A stretch of 64,000 bases of DNA from Cranoglanis bouderius (GCA_023630585.1 CM042553.1:3410020-3474019), one strand, 5' to 3'; shown: positions 35,391 to 47,188, counted from the first letter of the stretch. Program-made: numbers and translations. The notes: generated by a model from the sequence alone, not told the origin.

Positions 35391-36481
35391 AACGGATACA
35401 ATAGGTGGGTCAATATCACTATAAATTGCCTTTGGTGTCCTCATCAGAATCACTCAGTCATCATGAACATAATGTAAAATAATGAAATTCTGAGGTTTTA
35501 TTATAAATGGCCAAACATTTGCACACATGCAAGTACAATGATAAGTCTCTTGAAATGTGTTTTTCTCATTTTATACCACTTTCTTTGATTGGATGTAAGT
35601 GAATTTGGCATGTCCCACACACTGCTCAGCTAACTTCAGTGAGTGTAAAAAGTGGAAAAATGACATAAAATTAAATTACTACTTGAATGTTCTTATTGTC
35701 CTCAACAAGTTATTTCATAAAACAAGCCAGTTTGATCATTTATATTCTATTTTCATAATAATATTAAACATTTTGCACGTGTCCCTGAAATTGCTGTCCA
35801 CCCTGTCATTATGGGGTAAACGCCCCTTTAAGAAACCAACTGATGTACTCGGTGACATCTCCTCCCCCTTTTTACCTTTCTTCAGTGGAGGTTAAAACCT
35901 TATCTGCTGCACACACATTAAGTATCTACACTTATATTTCCTAATTTTCATCATATTATGTTTGTAGTTGGGTGTTGTCAAGATTAACATGTCCCCCCTG
36001 TCATAGTGAAATATTAATTAATATAAAAACCTTTCAGAAATTCGAAATATATATTTTAAACAGTGCACAATCAGCTCCAACACTGAATCAACTGCAGGTA
36101 AGTTCATTAAATGCTAACTTTAGCCAAAAATGTCCACCCTGTCACCAAACCTTCCATGACATCACATATTATGAAAGTAGATGCTATACATGAGTGGACG
36201 ATATGAACGTTTTTGGCAATATCGCTATCAGCAGGTGTTTTGATGATGATGATGATAATTTGATGATATTTTACAAAGCTTTTTTCCTACGTAATAAAAG
36301 ATTGTAATCAAAACAAAGTCCATATAATGGATTTCATTGCCTGTTTGAAAACATACAGCCCTAACAATGTAAATGAATAAGACTAGGCAAGCCTAGTTTA
36401 GCTGGATCAATTAAAGGGGGGAAACAGCAGTTTGTAAGGGAAAGTTTTGAATTGTTTTGAAATATTATTTTTATTCAAGGA

Positions 36482-39400
36482 ATGAGTCTAAGTGGAGCTG
36501 AGATAGCGAGGAGATATAGGGAAAGTCGTGATGCCGACCCAGAGAGAAGAAGAAAGTACCTTGAGAAAGAGAGACTGGAAAGAAGAAGGGTATTAATGAG
36601 CTCAGTGAGAGAGAGAGAAAAGAGCAATAAGAAAGAAATGGAAGGAGGTAAAAAGGCAAGCCAGGGCCAGAGCTTTGCTACAGTCAGAGACACCACCCAA
36701 CTCTCCTAATATTCCTGAAACTCCTGAAAATCAGCCTGAGCCAGGCCCCTCCAGGTTAGAACATGCAAGTTTAGATACAGAATTCATTAGAAAGTTTAGA
36801 TTTATCTGAAGGACAATTATCAACTGTTTATTTACCTCTTCTTTACCTTTCGGCTGTTCCCTTCAGGGGTCTCCACAGTGAATCATCTGCCTCCATCTAG
36901 CCCTATCCCCTGCATCCTCTTCTCTCAGACCGACTACCTTCATGTCCTCCTTCACTACATCCATAAACCTCCTCTTTGGTCCTCCTCTCGGCCTCCTGCC
37001 TGGCAGCTCTAACCTCAGCATCCTTTTACCGATATATTCACTCTCCCTCCTCTGAACATGTCCAAACCATCTCAACCTGGCCTCTCTAACTTTGTCTCCA
37101 AAACATCTCACATGTGCTGTCCCCCTGATGTACTCATTCCTGATCCTATCCATCCTCGTCACTCCCAAAGAGAACCTCAACATCTTCAGCTCTGCCTCCT
37201 CTAACTCTTCCTCCTGTCTTTTCCTCAGTGCAACTGTCTCCAAACCATACAACATCGTGTTTATTTACCCATTAATTTATATATTGATAACTAACTCCAT
37301 AAAATCTTACTAAAAATCCTAACAAATATTTTGTGTCTTAGGCAACGGGATCAAGGGGAACGGATTCAAAGGAATTTGAAGAGAAAACTAAAAAAAAAGA
37401 TTGAACAATTGGAGGCACAGCTGGCAAAGGAGAAAACTAAAACTGAGAAATATAAAAAGTGTTTCCATAGGGACAAGAAAGAAAGTGCATCCAAATCGCC
37501 ATGTGCAAAAGTCAATGCTTTGTTGGATAATCAAAAAGTGAAGTCTCCCGTCAAAAGAGCTCTTCTTTTCCATACATCCCTGATTGAAGATATCAGAAGA
37601 AAAATACAAAAATGCAAAAACAAAGAAAGATAAGCAGTTGATTGTGAAAGTGGTCACTGGAAATATAGTTAAAAAGTACAAGCTCCAAAAGTATGCCCTG
37701 ACAGCTTTTGGCTACTCTAAGAAGAGAACAAAGTACCTTGTGGATCTTACGTACTGTGGGAGGAAGTGTGTCAGTCAAACTGAAATTAAAAAGAAAGTTA
37801 CATCCTTTTTTCTTAGAGATGATGTCAGCCGAATGACGACCGGCCGCAAACAAAGAGTCACTCGGTTGAAGACAAAGATGCAGAAGAGGTTACTTACCAA
37901 CACAATAAGGAACTTGCATGGGAAGTTTCTCTCTAAGAACCTAGGCCACATATCATACATCTTCTTCTGCCATCTCAAACCTTTGGGTCGTAACCCCCTC
38001 TTCCTCTGACCATGACACATGTCTGTGCAAAGAACACGAGAACTTGCAATTTATGGCCAATGCCTTGCAGAACCATGGGTTGCTGTCTTCAAGAAACCAA
38101 GGCATGTGCTTATGGTGAGTGCAGGAAATGCCTCCACACTTGTCACACAATGCTGAAAAGAGAACATTTGTTTATCTCAGTGGATGACAGAAAAGCTCAT
38201 GAAGGATGAGAAAATGTCAATAATAACAGTAAAAAGAGAAATAACAACAGAGGAAGACCTAAACATCCAATTCCAAGAGAGGCTTTCCATTTTAGGAATA
38301 CAGGGAGCTCAGAAGGAACCTGAAGTACAATGAGTGCCTCTTACATGTGGATTTTAGTGAAAATTACACATGCAAGTACAGTGAAGAAATCCATGTCTGT
38401 GCATTTTGGAGGCTCACACCAGCAGGCCAGTCTGCACACTGGAGTGCTTACACAGCAGGTGAACAGGCGCCGCATACCTTCTGCTCCATATCACCCTCCA
38501 GAAGACATGACCCTGTAGCCATCTGGGCCCACCTTCATCCACTTCTAAATGTAGTAAGAAAAAGACACCCTCAAGTCAGCATAATTCATTTTTTTAGCGA
38601 TGGGCCAGCAACGCAATACTGACAAAAGGGACATTTCTTCTATCTCTCTATGGAACCCTACAAGTATGGCTTCAAAGGAATAACGTGGAATTTCTTTGAG
38701 GCTAGCCATGGGAAGGGGGCACCAGACGGTGTGGGTGGTTTTTGCCACAGGTCAGCAGACCGGATTATGGCCCAAGGAGGAGACATCCCTGATGCCCAGA
38801 ACTTGCATGACAAATTGAGAAGCCTGGACACATCTGTCGAGCTGTTCTTCATCCCAGAGATGGATATTGAATCAAAGCCAGAGGTAATAGTCAGTCGAAG
38901 TTACAGTCCATAATCCAACATACTCCATAATCGTTCCTAGTTCATGCGGTGTGAACACACACCAAAAATCTGGTACTTCCGCCAATAGTTCTAGGAACAA
39001 AGTGTTCCTCTAGAGCCCCTATAGTTCATCTACCCTGGTTTGTTTTGGTTATTCTTTTGGTAGTTTATACTTTGCAAGAGCCAATCAAATTCAAGTCCCT
39101 GATCTGATGCTTTTTGTCACATGTTGTGGTTAAAAGTAATTTTAATTAATTCATAAATGAATTTTATAATTTTGTTATGGGTTTGTTATGTAGATACCTG
39201 CAATAGCTGCTGTAAAAGGAACCATGAGAATCCATCAAGCAAACAGTTTGACACCTGGACAGATGAAGTACAGAAAAATTTCATGTTTGTGTAAAAGGGA
39301 GGAAGGTGTTTTGGTTTGCACCTGCTTTAAGCTTCAGGAGGTCACTCTCACTGATGTTCCACTTTCATCTGATAAGTCCAAAGCATGTGGAAAGACACAA

Positions 39401-39665
39401 GATATCCAGATGAGACCAGAAATGATTGAGTCAAAGCACATAGGAGAGTGGTGTCATCATGGGCGTGGAAGGGCACAGTGTGAAAGTCAAATGTTTGCAC
39501 CGCAACGGCACAAACAATTTCTTTTGGCCAGGTCCCCGGGAGGACATCAGTTGGTACCATGATTGGCAGATACTTTGCCTAATGCCAGAACCACAAGCTC
39601 TGAACAGGCGCTCTCTACAGGTTGATCCATCTGTTTGGAAGTATGTGGAAGATCAATTACTGTGA
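36482..39665 (+). pseudogene. multi-exon transposase-like pseudogene, family not recognised
   Basis: Readable segments in order: a basic, charged N terminus from 36482 (SGAEIARRYRESRDADPERR); a Pro-rich stretch ending EPGPSR at 36754, reached by a frame change near 36650; an intron 36755-37341; a coiled-coil-like exon from 37342 (KKKIEQLEAQLAKEKTKTEK); a second frame change near 37600; a basic segment (KKYALTAFGYSKKRTKYLVD lies at about 37680-37745, approximate); then, in broken frames, RPFWVV-like and CLCKEHENLQF phrases near 37980-38060. The possible catalytic core is VDFSENY (Asp at 38350), FFSDGPATQY (Asp at 38599) and WNFFEASHGKG (Glu at 38698), with spacings of 83 and 33 codons. A Cys-rich piece (CLCKREEGVLVCTC) near 39280-39325 follows a GTMRIHQ phrase, and the C terminus reads DISWYHDWQILCLMPEPQ before a TGA. 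Stops such as the one after TQY show decay. RNase-H-fold function is inferred from motif order only. Confidence 0.6.
36837..37258 (-). mobile_element. 5'-truncated RTE-clade LINE in the element's intron
   Basis: The minus strand encodes the C terminus of an RTE reverse transcriptase ORF (MLYGLETVALRKRQEEELEE at 37255, ending MIHCGDP). The insertion is flanked by an 11-bp direct repeat GTTTATTTACC at 36826-36836 and 37259-37269, a clean target-site duplication. The sequence is the same family as the long copy at 60632-63736, and it keeps a block near the DRIRNEYIRGTAH peptide that the long copy has lost. Confidence 0.95.
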
Positions 39666-40126
39666 TGCATAGAATTAATTTCTGAAATCATTATTTATAT
39701 TGCTTATGGGTTTCTTGTTGTTCCTGTTGTTTCTCTGACGTTCCTGTTCTCTTCTAGTTCACCCATTAAAGCATTTGTCCACCCTGTCATCTTCAACTTT
39801 TATGAAAATAAACAAATTATTTTAACAAGTTAGCAAAACCTTGTGTGTGATTTCTTAATAAACAAATGAGGGCCAGTTAGTATTGTTCGAAAGTTTGACT
39901 AAATGTCTTTGTTAGATTTTATTTAGAAAAGAATGTGCAACTATCGCATATTTTATTGGGCAATAAATATTTTGGCAGTAATTTCATTATTATCAAAAGA
40001 CTTTTCCCATTAACTAAGATGTTTTGTTGGGAAAGGGACACATTATCTGCAAATCTGCATTTTACAATCACTATGCAATGAAAATGTATTTTTTCTACTA
40101 TGAGTTTGTCCATGACAGGGTTGACA

Positions 40127-41981
40127 TCTTTTGTGGTTTGCTCGTACTTGCAGTTAATTTATATATAAAAAAATAAATTAATTAATTTAAAAAAAGAGTG
40201 CTGGAGCTTGACCAACATGCATTTCTAACAGCCTAAAGTCTCCTTAATACAACAAATATTAAGTTAAATGGTTAATCTCAGATTTTTATTTTAGAAATTG
40301 TGAAGTCTCAATGGCACTTTATGGTGATTTTGACCCAGGTGGCATCACACCTTCGGTGCTTGGCCCCTAATAATAATAATAATAATAATAACAATAATAA
40401 TAATCATCATCATCATCCTTAAAAAACAATAGGCGTTCAGTTTGAACCCCTACTGATTATAATGACAGCTTACAGTTTGTATATACTTCCTACCTGACGT
40501 AATGTTTTCCACAATTGGTTTCAAAGCTTGTATTCAGTTGTGGCTACTTGAAGCAATTCTTTTTTAAAGTGTATCAGTAAGAACAGCACAATGCTTTGAT
40601 TTCATGTTTCAGTGTTGAAAAAACAGATTCACAAACAATGGTAGTAGCTTCAGTACTTCTACTGATTTATTATTGTATTATTTCAGCATCTATAATCATA
40701 CAAGATAGATGTAATAATCTTAAACGTCAGTCCAGAATCTCTGAGAACTGATGGGATATTATCAGCAATGATTAGGCCTAGTTTTATATATAATTTTATT
40801 GTATATATAAAATAATAATATATTTAACCAAATGTTTGCTAGCTTAATAGTGCCATTGTTACTAGTTAAACTAACAGCCTAATTATTTTATGGCTCTTTT
40901 TTTCTATGCATTAATGATATTCTGGAAAACCCTCATCATTCAATCTGATACATAAAAATAGCAGAACATAAACATTTGTTAAACATCATACCATTCAGGG
41001 GAAGCCTGAAGTAAAAGGTATTCAGAGATTCCGCTTTGTCTTCTGCTCTTCAGCTGCTTGTACATGATAATAACCTGCCATATGCTGTTTCCGATCAGAA
41101 AGTCCACCGTGGGAGACTGAAAAAGTTCTATGATAAACTGTACAGTTCGACTTGTATTCATTGCCATGGATAGGATCTTATGTACTCCCAAACCCCAGGC
41201 CTTGGATTTAGGGGAATTCTCAGTTCTTGTTTGCTGCTAATGCCAAAGCATACAGATGAACTCAACTTTTTGGATGCAATGTGCATTGATTAAGTTGAAT
41301 GTTTATTTTTTACACTTGGAGTGGTATTTTTTATGACAAACAGACACCTTTATTATTCAGCCTGTTGAATGTATTGCTCAAGAGCCTTGTATTGTTCCAG
41401 ACTAACATTTAGGCGTGTCCAGGACACTCGGCCGTACTGGTTATTCTTAATCATCAGTGTGAATGAGTATACTTAAAAACTTTTATTTATTTAGGGAACT
41501 GGTATCAGAACGAGAGGAACAACAACTCATACAAGCAGTATCAAGAAGTAAAATTAAACCAGGGCACAGGGTGACCAAATTTATTCTGCACTCTCTTACA
41601 ACATGCAGATTAGTTCAAATGGACTTGGAACAAAAAAAAAAAAAACTTTAGGAGTCATGCACACATTAAGAGAAGATAAAAACAACACATGTGTAAAAAA
41701 TCAGGAAGGAAACAAATTTACTTACATACATTTGTTGCATGTGGGAATCATAGCCATAAATATTAGACTCTAAAGAGCAGTGTGTGGGAATGTGATTGCC
41801 TAATGATTTAAAGTGGACACTTCACTAAATGCAAACTGACATACAGCACCACTTTTATAGAAACTACTAAAGAATTCACAGGAAACATCAATGCATATTG
41901 CAGAAAAAGTGTAGGATTCTTTTACTGGTGAAAAACGAGAGTGAACGAGCAGAAAGCACTGAAGTGATGGTTTATTGAGTA
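40127..41981. other. intergenic DNA before oaz1 3' end
   Basis: Contains an AAT/CAT trinucleotide run at about 40370-40418 and otherwise AT-rich sequence. The part nearest 41982 should include the 3' UTR of minus-strand oaz1. No other gene seen. Confidence 0.5.
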
Positions 41982-44900
41982 TTATTCGTCATTGTCCAAT
42001 TCTCTTTCGATACTGTAAGCCATGAAGAAAGCATCAGGACGGGATGGGACAAGTGAATGACCCGGTCTCACAATCTCAAAGCCCAGGAAACTGAACGTCC
42101 GCAGCAGCGATGCTGTAGAAAGACAGGAACAGTAAGGCACTGAGCTTGCTGAGAAAACGCTATAACCACAGACACAGAGCTGAGAGAAGACATACCTCTG
42201 TCGTCACGATTTTTCTGGAAGCAAATAAAAACGTAATCAACCTGAAGCTTCTCCTCTGCAAACTCTAGCAAGAGTGCAAAGCTGCAAGACCACAAGAGTA
42301 ACATGGTTTTGCATTAAAATCCAAATGCATATTATAGTCTCATAGAAATGTGATAAAATCTCAGAGTTCCTGCTTTGATTTACGTTACAGTGTGGCATTA
42401 CAAATTGTTGGTCATCCAGTTTGAAAGTGTCCTTAAATTTCTTGTATGAGGTGTTATATTCACTTGACTAAAATGTTTTCCCTGATATAAATGGCGTACT
42501 GTTTTGTTAGTTAATTTGGAGTAAATGTATTAGATGTATTGTCTTAGATGGCTACAGAGTCACTGGTGACATATAAGCTGGTGTGTGCTTAATATGTGGC
42601 GTTTCTCCGGTTTAGTTAACCGTTTTAGTTAACATCAAAGTGAACATCTCAGTTCTACAATTTACTATAGCTGGATAAAATAGATGATGCATTAATGGTA
42701 AGAGCTCTCCTGTTGTTCTGAAATCAGGTCACTGTGACAATTCTGAAAGAAAATAAAGTCTTTAGTGTTTCAAGATTTCGATATGACTTCATATTTCATA
42801 ACTGCAGAGCTCTTACCATTAATACACGGTCTATTTTACCAAGTTATTATAAATCATAGAACTGTGATGTCCATTGTTTTGTATTAATAATAAATTGAGC
42901 ATGTTATCTTCTGTAGTGTCTGTATGTTAACTATACGTTGGATGAGCTGCAGCTTTTCTCCAAGCGTGTAGCAGTTTCTGTAATACACCATGTATAAGCA
43001 CACACCAGTTTGAAGGCACAAAATGACCACGCCTTATATATGATGTGGAAGCACTTAATGAACTCATTCCCCACGCATTATTATTTTAAGCAGGGACGTA
43101 ACCAGCGGAGTGCCGTAGATACCTGTATTTTATTTGTATTTGCAGTTATTTGTATTTGCAGTAGCCGAGACGACCATTTTCCTTTTCAGAGTTCAGTCAA
43201 GTGATTTCATTCTCAAAAAAGAAAAGATAAAATATGTAACATTGCTGTTAGCAGAAACCACAGCAATGTGTGGCTTTCTAACCTGTCCTTGCTTCCTTCA
43301 GGAAGAGCTCCTGGGGGGATCTCGATGTAAAGCCTAACCCCGACCAGCGACCCCCTCCACACTACAGGCTTGATCTCAGAACTACGCTGCTCAAAGAGCA
43401 AAAAACGCACACGGCTGTTCAAAGGTGGAGGCTCCTCAAGGACCAGCAACTGAGTGTCCTATTGAATTGAGGGAAGAAGAAAAAAAAAAAAAAAAAAAAA
43501 ACACCTTTTAAATCACCAGGTTATTTCTTGACAGATTCAAATAACCACATTAAGTGTACAGGAGCCTAAACCGTGGATGTTTTGCAGCAAGACTGTGTTT
43601 TTTGAATTTATGAGCACTTTCCTTTCTTTAACCATTTAACAGGTCTTTTGAGCTTGAAGTCACTTACCTTTCAAGGCTTTAGGTAATAATTAACTAATGC
43701 TAGTGCACCCTCTGTACATAAGCTGAGAAAAATCTCATTGTACAGTCCAAAAAGATTCTCATTTATGTTTTTATGTAAATCAATATACAGATACTTACAG
43801 AATAGAATAACTTAGCTGAAAGATTGTGATCCCTCTGATCGTTCCCTCGCCCACCTGGGATCTTTAGGGGTGGGAGAGGGGCATCAGGAACACCACAGAG
43901 GCCCTGGACACGGGTTACTGCAACACCGAGGGCACCTGCTGGGACTACACAAGGACATGACAAACTGTTTCATGAAGGACTTCACTCAGTACAATCTCTT
44001 TTGTCTAAAATTTGTTGCATTTCTTAGTGTTTGTGTTAACACTTGTATTCATTTGTACTCATTCCTTTTTACAGTTCATAAGTTAACAACAGACAAATTG
44101 CAAATAACAAAAAATGTCAGCCATCAGGACATTAGACAACTGATTTGTAAAAGGATTATACTGAAAGTTCACTGTTGTGCTTTTTTTCTGCATTACTGCA
44201 GAATCACCTACAGTTGTGCTCATATATTTACATACCGCTTGCAGAATCTGCAAAATGTTAATAATTTAAAAAATAAAATAAAAGGGATCATTAAAATTGC
44301 ATTTTGTTTATTTAGTTCTGACCTGAAGAAACTGTTTCACATAACAGATGTTTATAGTCCACAGGACACAATAATAACTGGATTTACACAAAAGAACCAG
44401 TTCAGAAGTTTACATACCCGTGATTATTAATACTGTGTGTCGTTACCTGGAGGATCAACGACTGTTTTTATGTTTTGTGAAAGTTGTTCATGAGTCCCTT
44501 GTTTGTCCTGAAGAACTGCCCACTGTTCTTCAGAAGCTAAATAAGATATTTACATGTTTCCCAGTAGACAAAATAAGAACAATTTACAAAGATCATACTG
44601 TTCCTAAGTTGGCTCAACTTAGGAACAGTATCAGGATCATACTGTTCCTAAGTTGTTCCTGGCTCTTAATGTGCTCTTAGTGTTGCTTTCTTGAGCTTCA
44701 GTGAATGTTTGCACCTTTTGCAATAGATGTGCAGGACCTGGAGGATTTTTCTGAAGAACAGTTTGCAGTTTAACTTCTCAGGACAAACAAGATCCTCCCG
44801 TGTAGTTCTGGGCTGATTCCTCACCGTTCTCATGATCATTGAAACTCCACGAGGTGAGATCTTGCATGGAGCCCCAGACCGAGGGAGACTGACAGTTATT

Positions 44901-47188
44901 TTGTGTTTCTTCCATTTGCGAATAATCGCACCAGCTGTTGTTACCTTCACTTTAAGAGAGTTCTCCTAATCTCATTACCTGTGTAAAAGACACCTGGGAG
45001 CCATAAATCTTGCTGATTGATAGGGGATCAAATAATTATTTCATTCATTAAAATGTAAATCAATTTATAACTTTTTTGAAATGTGTTTTTCTGGATTTTT
45101 TTGTTGTTATTCTGTCTCTCACTGTTAAAATACACCTACCATTAAAATTATAGACTGATCATTTCTTTGTCAGTGGGCAAACGTACAAAATCAGCAGGGG
45201 ATCAAATACTTTTTCCCCTCACTGTATACATATTACATATACAAAATAAAACAATAACAGGATATCTCAGAAAGTGTACTGTGACATACTTTATCATGAT
45301 AGTTATTATATCATCATATCACCCAACCTTAATGTTTTCGCTAAAACGACTTCGCTAAATCTCACTGCTTTTGCAGAATACACAAATGTTAGTGACTCTT
45401 CATTTAACCTGCATTCTATACCTTAATATTGAAAGATTTCCTGTTCGCTAGTAAGCGAGCTAATGTTCCGAATTTTACAATTTTTTGTTTCCAAATTCAG
45501 TTATTTACTCCTAACGTTGTGTTCATTCTTAGTTCTCTGAGGACAATTTCCACTTGCATGATTTCACTGCTGTAGTGAACAATAGATGAAATATGTGACA
45601 CACTGAATTAGTTGCCAACTGTATGATTGTTCTTGAGTTTTTCCAACAGCCAGTTATTCATTCTCATTCATAAAGTATTGAGAGGAAAATCTGGTTTGTC
45701 TGTTTTCATCTATATCTATGTATTTCTGTAAATTTGGTTCATTTTGTAGATTTGAATGATGCGTGGTATCCTGACACTTCAGATGGTATAGTATGGTAAG
45801 ATATGTTTATGGTATCCTGACACTTCAGATGGTATAGTATGGTAAGATATGTTTATGGTATCCTGACACTTCAGATGGTATAGTATGGTAAGATATGTTT
45901 ATGGTATCCTGACACTTCAGATGGTATAGTATGGTAAGATATGTTTATGGTATCCTGACACTTCAGATGGTATAGTATGGTAAGATATGTTTATGGTATC
46001 CTGACACTTCAGATGGTATAGTATGGTAAGATGTTTATGGTATCCTGACACTTCAGATGGTATAGTATGGTAAGATGTTTATGGTATCCTGACACTTCAG
46101 ATGGTATAGTATGGTAAGATGTTTATGGTATCCTGACACTTCAGATGGTATAGTATGGTAAGATGTTTATGGTATCCTGACACTTCAGATGGTATAGTAT
46201 GGTAAGATGTTTATGGTATCCTGACAACCCCAATTACAACCTGACTGCATGCAGCTGATTTGACGTTCCCCGTGGGTCTCTACTGGCTCAAGTTCAAGTT
46301 CAGTTCATTTGTATAGCGCTTTGTACCTGTGATACATATCTTGTACCGTAAACGGCTTTGAGAATCGTGATATGATATTTACTGTCACATCGCCAAGCCC
46401 TAGTAGTCCAGTGCGGAACAAACTGGTGTCGGCTGGCTAGAGGTTCAGATTTACACCACGAAATCTTTATAACGCTTTATAACGGAAAACGCTTCACAGC
46501 GGGACGTGTTTAGGGTAGAGTCAGAGGGATTAGCTCTGTTTAGATCAACACACGTCCACTAATCTCATCGCAAAGTAGCGTTATGTCCGAGGAGGATACA
46601 CATTTATAAGTGCTGTGTCGAAATCGTTACGCAGCAACATAATGTCGGCTCTAATTGACGTATTAATATTCTTACTAATCATAATTACAGTACATCCTAC
46701 TACTGTGAATTTGTTTATATCTAAAATATACTCTATGTTGGCAGCATATCAAGGCATAGAAATGAGACAGCGTTAGCTAGGCTGTTTTGTTAGCTACAGT
46801 AGCCATGAACTCCCTAACGCTAGCGTTAGCTTTAACTATAAAGACAGCGTCTGGGGAGGGTGAGAATCCACGGTTTATATAACTTATAAAGAAATTCAGT
46901 CAATTCGAAAACATTTCATTCATTTGCTAAATGGGGAGAAGTCATGTATGTCTGCTTTCTTGTTGACAAGTCCAGGAAGGCTTTATCGCCTACCAGGCCG
47001 CATGGCTAGCAACTAGCTCATTTTAGCATAGCATTAGCTAGATTAAGAAGATAAATGACCCACACATACCTTTTGATCTCAGGTTTTTTGTGGGTTACTT
47101 CGACTACTGGCATCTTGGGTATATTTCTCTCCTTTTCTCTGGCAAAACAATGGCTATTCAGGATCGTCTGGAGGTTGGATTTAACCAT
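41982..47188 (-). CDS. oaz1: ornithine decarboxylase antizyme 1 (needs +1 frameshift)
   Basis: Antizyme binds ornithine decarboxylase, directs it to the 26S proteasome without ubiquitin and inhibits polyamine uptake. Five coding exons on the minus strand: 47188-47070, 43938-43799, 43458-43283, 42281-42196 and 42112-41982, with GT-AG sites and matching phases. Total 652 nt, which is 216 residues only if one base is skipped. ORF1 starts MVKSNLQTILNSHCFAREKE and ends CPGPLWCS then TGA at 43886-43884. ORF2 continues DAPLPPLKIPGGRGNDQRDH, then LYIEIPPGALPEGSKD, LLLEFAEEKLQVDYVFICFQ and FLGFEIVRPGHSLVPSRPDA, ending ELDNDE. These are the conserved antizyme blocks; length is near that of vertebrate OAZ1. 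Intron 1 (3.1 kb) carries Tc1 remnants and a minisatellite. It diverges from jsrp1 downstream in the window. Teleosts have more than one oaz1-type gene; which one this is I cannot say. Confidence 0.96.
43869..43895 (-). promoter_or_regulatory. oaz1: antizyme programmed +1 ribosomal frameshift site
   Basis: On the minus strand the ORF1 frame reads TGG TGT TCC TGA, with the UGA at 43886-43884, followed by TGCCCCTCTCCCACCCC. Skipping one base at TCC-TGA moves the ribosome into GAT GCC CCT, the frame of all downstream antizyme exons. The UCC-UGA-U context and the downstream C-rich stretch are those known for vertebrate OAZ1. Frameshifting efficiency is known to rise with polyamine level, which gives feedback control. 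A stimulatory 3' pseudoknot is expected from the family; I did not fold it. Confidence 0.95.
44211..44660. mobile_element. half of a Tc1-like MITE with a small palindrome
   Basis: Starts CAGTTGTGCTCATATATTTA after a TA and matches the left half of 12681-13346 through TGAGTCCCTTGTTTGTCCTG. Near its broken end a 17-bp sequence, ATACTGTTCCTAAGTTG, occurs at 44595-44611, inverted at 44615-44631 (3-nt loop), and again direct at 44639-44655. Lies in oaz1 intron 1. Confidence 0.7.
44661..45224 (-). mobile_element. truncated Tc1-like transposon with N-terminal transposase piece
   Basis: The right end, followed by TA, reads ATACTTTTTCCCCTCACTG, a Tc1-type terminus. On the minus strand 44950-44760 encodes the helix-turn-helix part of a transposase (TTAGAIIRKWKKHKITVSLP, GAPCKISPRGVSMIMRTVRN). 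The catalytic part is absent. It abuts the MITE half at 44211-44660, in oaz1 intron 1. Confidence 0.75.
45765..46226. repeat. minisatellite of 46-bp then 44-bp units
   Basis: Ten full units starting GGTATCCTGACACTTCAGAT plus a partial eleventh that ends at GGTATCCTGACA. Unit starts are 45765, 45811, 45857, 45903, 45949, 45995, 46039, 46083, 46127, 46171 and 46215. The first five units are 46 bp (with AAGATATGTTTAT) and the next five are 44 bp (AAGATGTTTAT, two bases shorter). Apart from this the units look identical. Lies in oaz1 intron 1. Confidence 0.97.
46285..46400 (-). mobile_element. solo L2 LINE 3' tail
   Basis: Inverted L2 tail (CAGTTCATTTGTATAGCGCT) with the preceding GTGGGTCTCTACTGG phrase that also precedes the tail at 49143. 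Short and diverged, in oaz1 intron 1. Confidence 0.5.
46401..47069. other. end of oaz1 intron 1, unique sequence
   Basis: No transposon is recognised in this 5' part of intron 1. It contains several TAGCTA/GCTAGC-rich phrases (46775-46835, 47000-47040). A (TC)n run at about 47299-47330 lies upstream of the oaz1 start codon, in the likely promoter or 5' UTR. Confidence 0.45.

Larger units (their letters stand above)
35795..40126 (+). mobile_element. unclassified DNA-transposon-like element, decayed
   Basis: Bounds are set by five copies of a 14-bp motif, TGTCCACCCTGTCA or one-base variants: 35795-35808, 35990-36003 (TGTCCCCCCTGTCA) and 36131-36144 upstream of the gene, 39776-39789 after it (all plus), and 40113-40126 inverted (TGTCAACCCTGTCA on the minus strand). 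Between the two groups lies a pseudogene with a D-D-E arrangement (36482-39665). Motif clusters on both sides of a transposase-like gene are typical of subterminal transposase-binding sites. I found no clear terminal inverted repeats or target duplication, so the real ends may lie further out. Confidence 0.55.

Noticed and set aside
43884..43886. In-frame TGA in oaz1 as a pseudogene mark or selenocysteine codon
   Set aside because: The UCC-UGA-U context and the +1 frame downstream are the known antizyme recoding signal.
45765..46226. CRISPR-like regular array
   Set aside because: Units are contiguous with no unique spacers and the genome is eukaryotic; it is a minisatellite.
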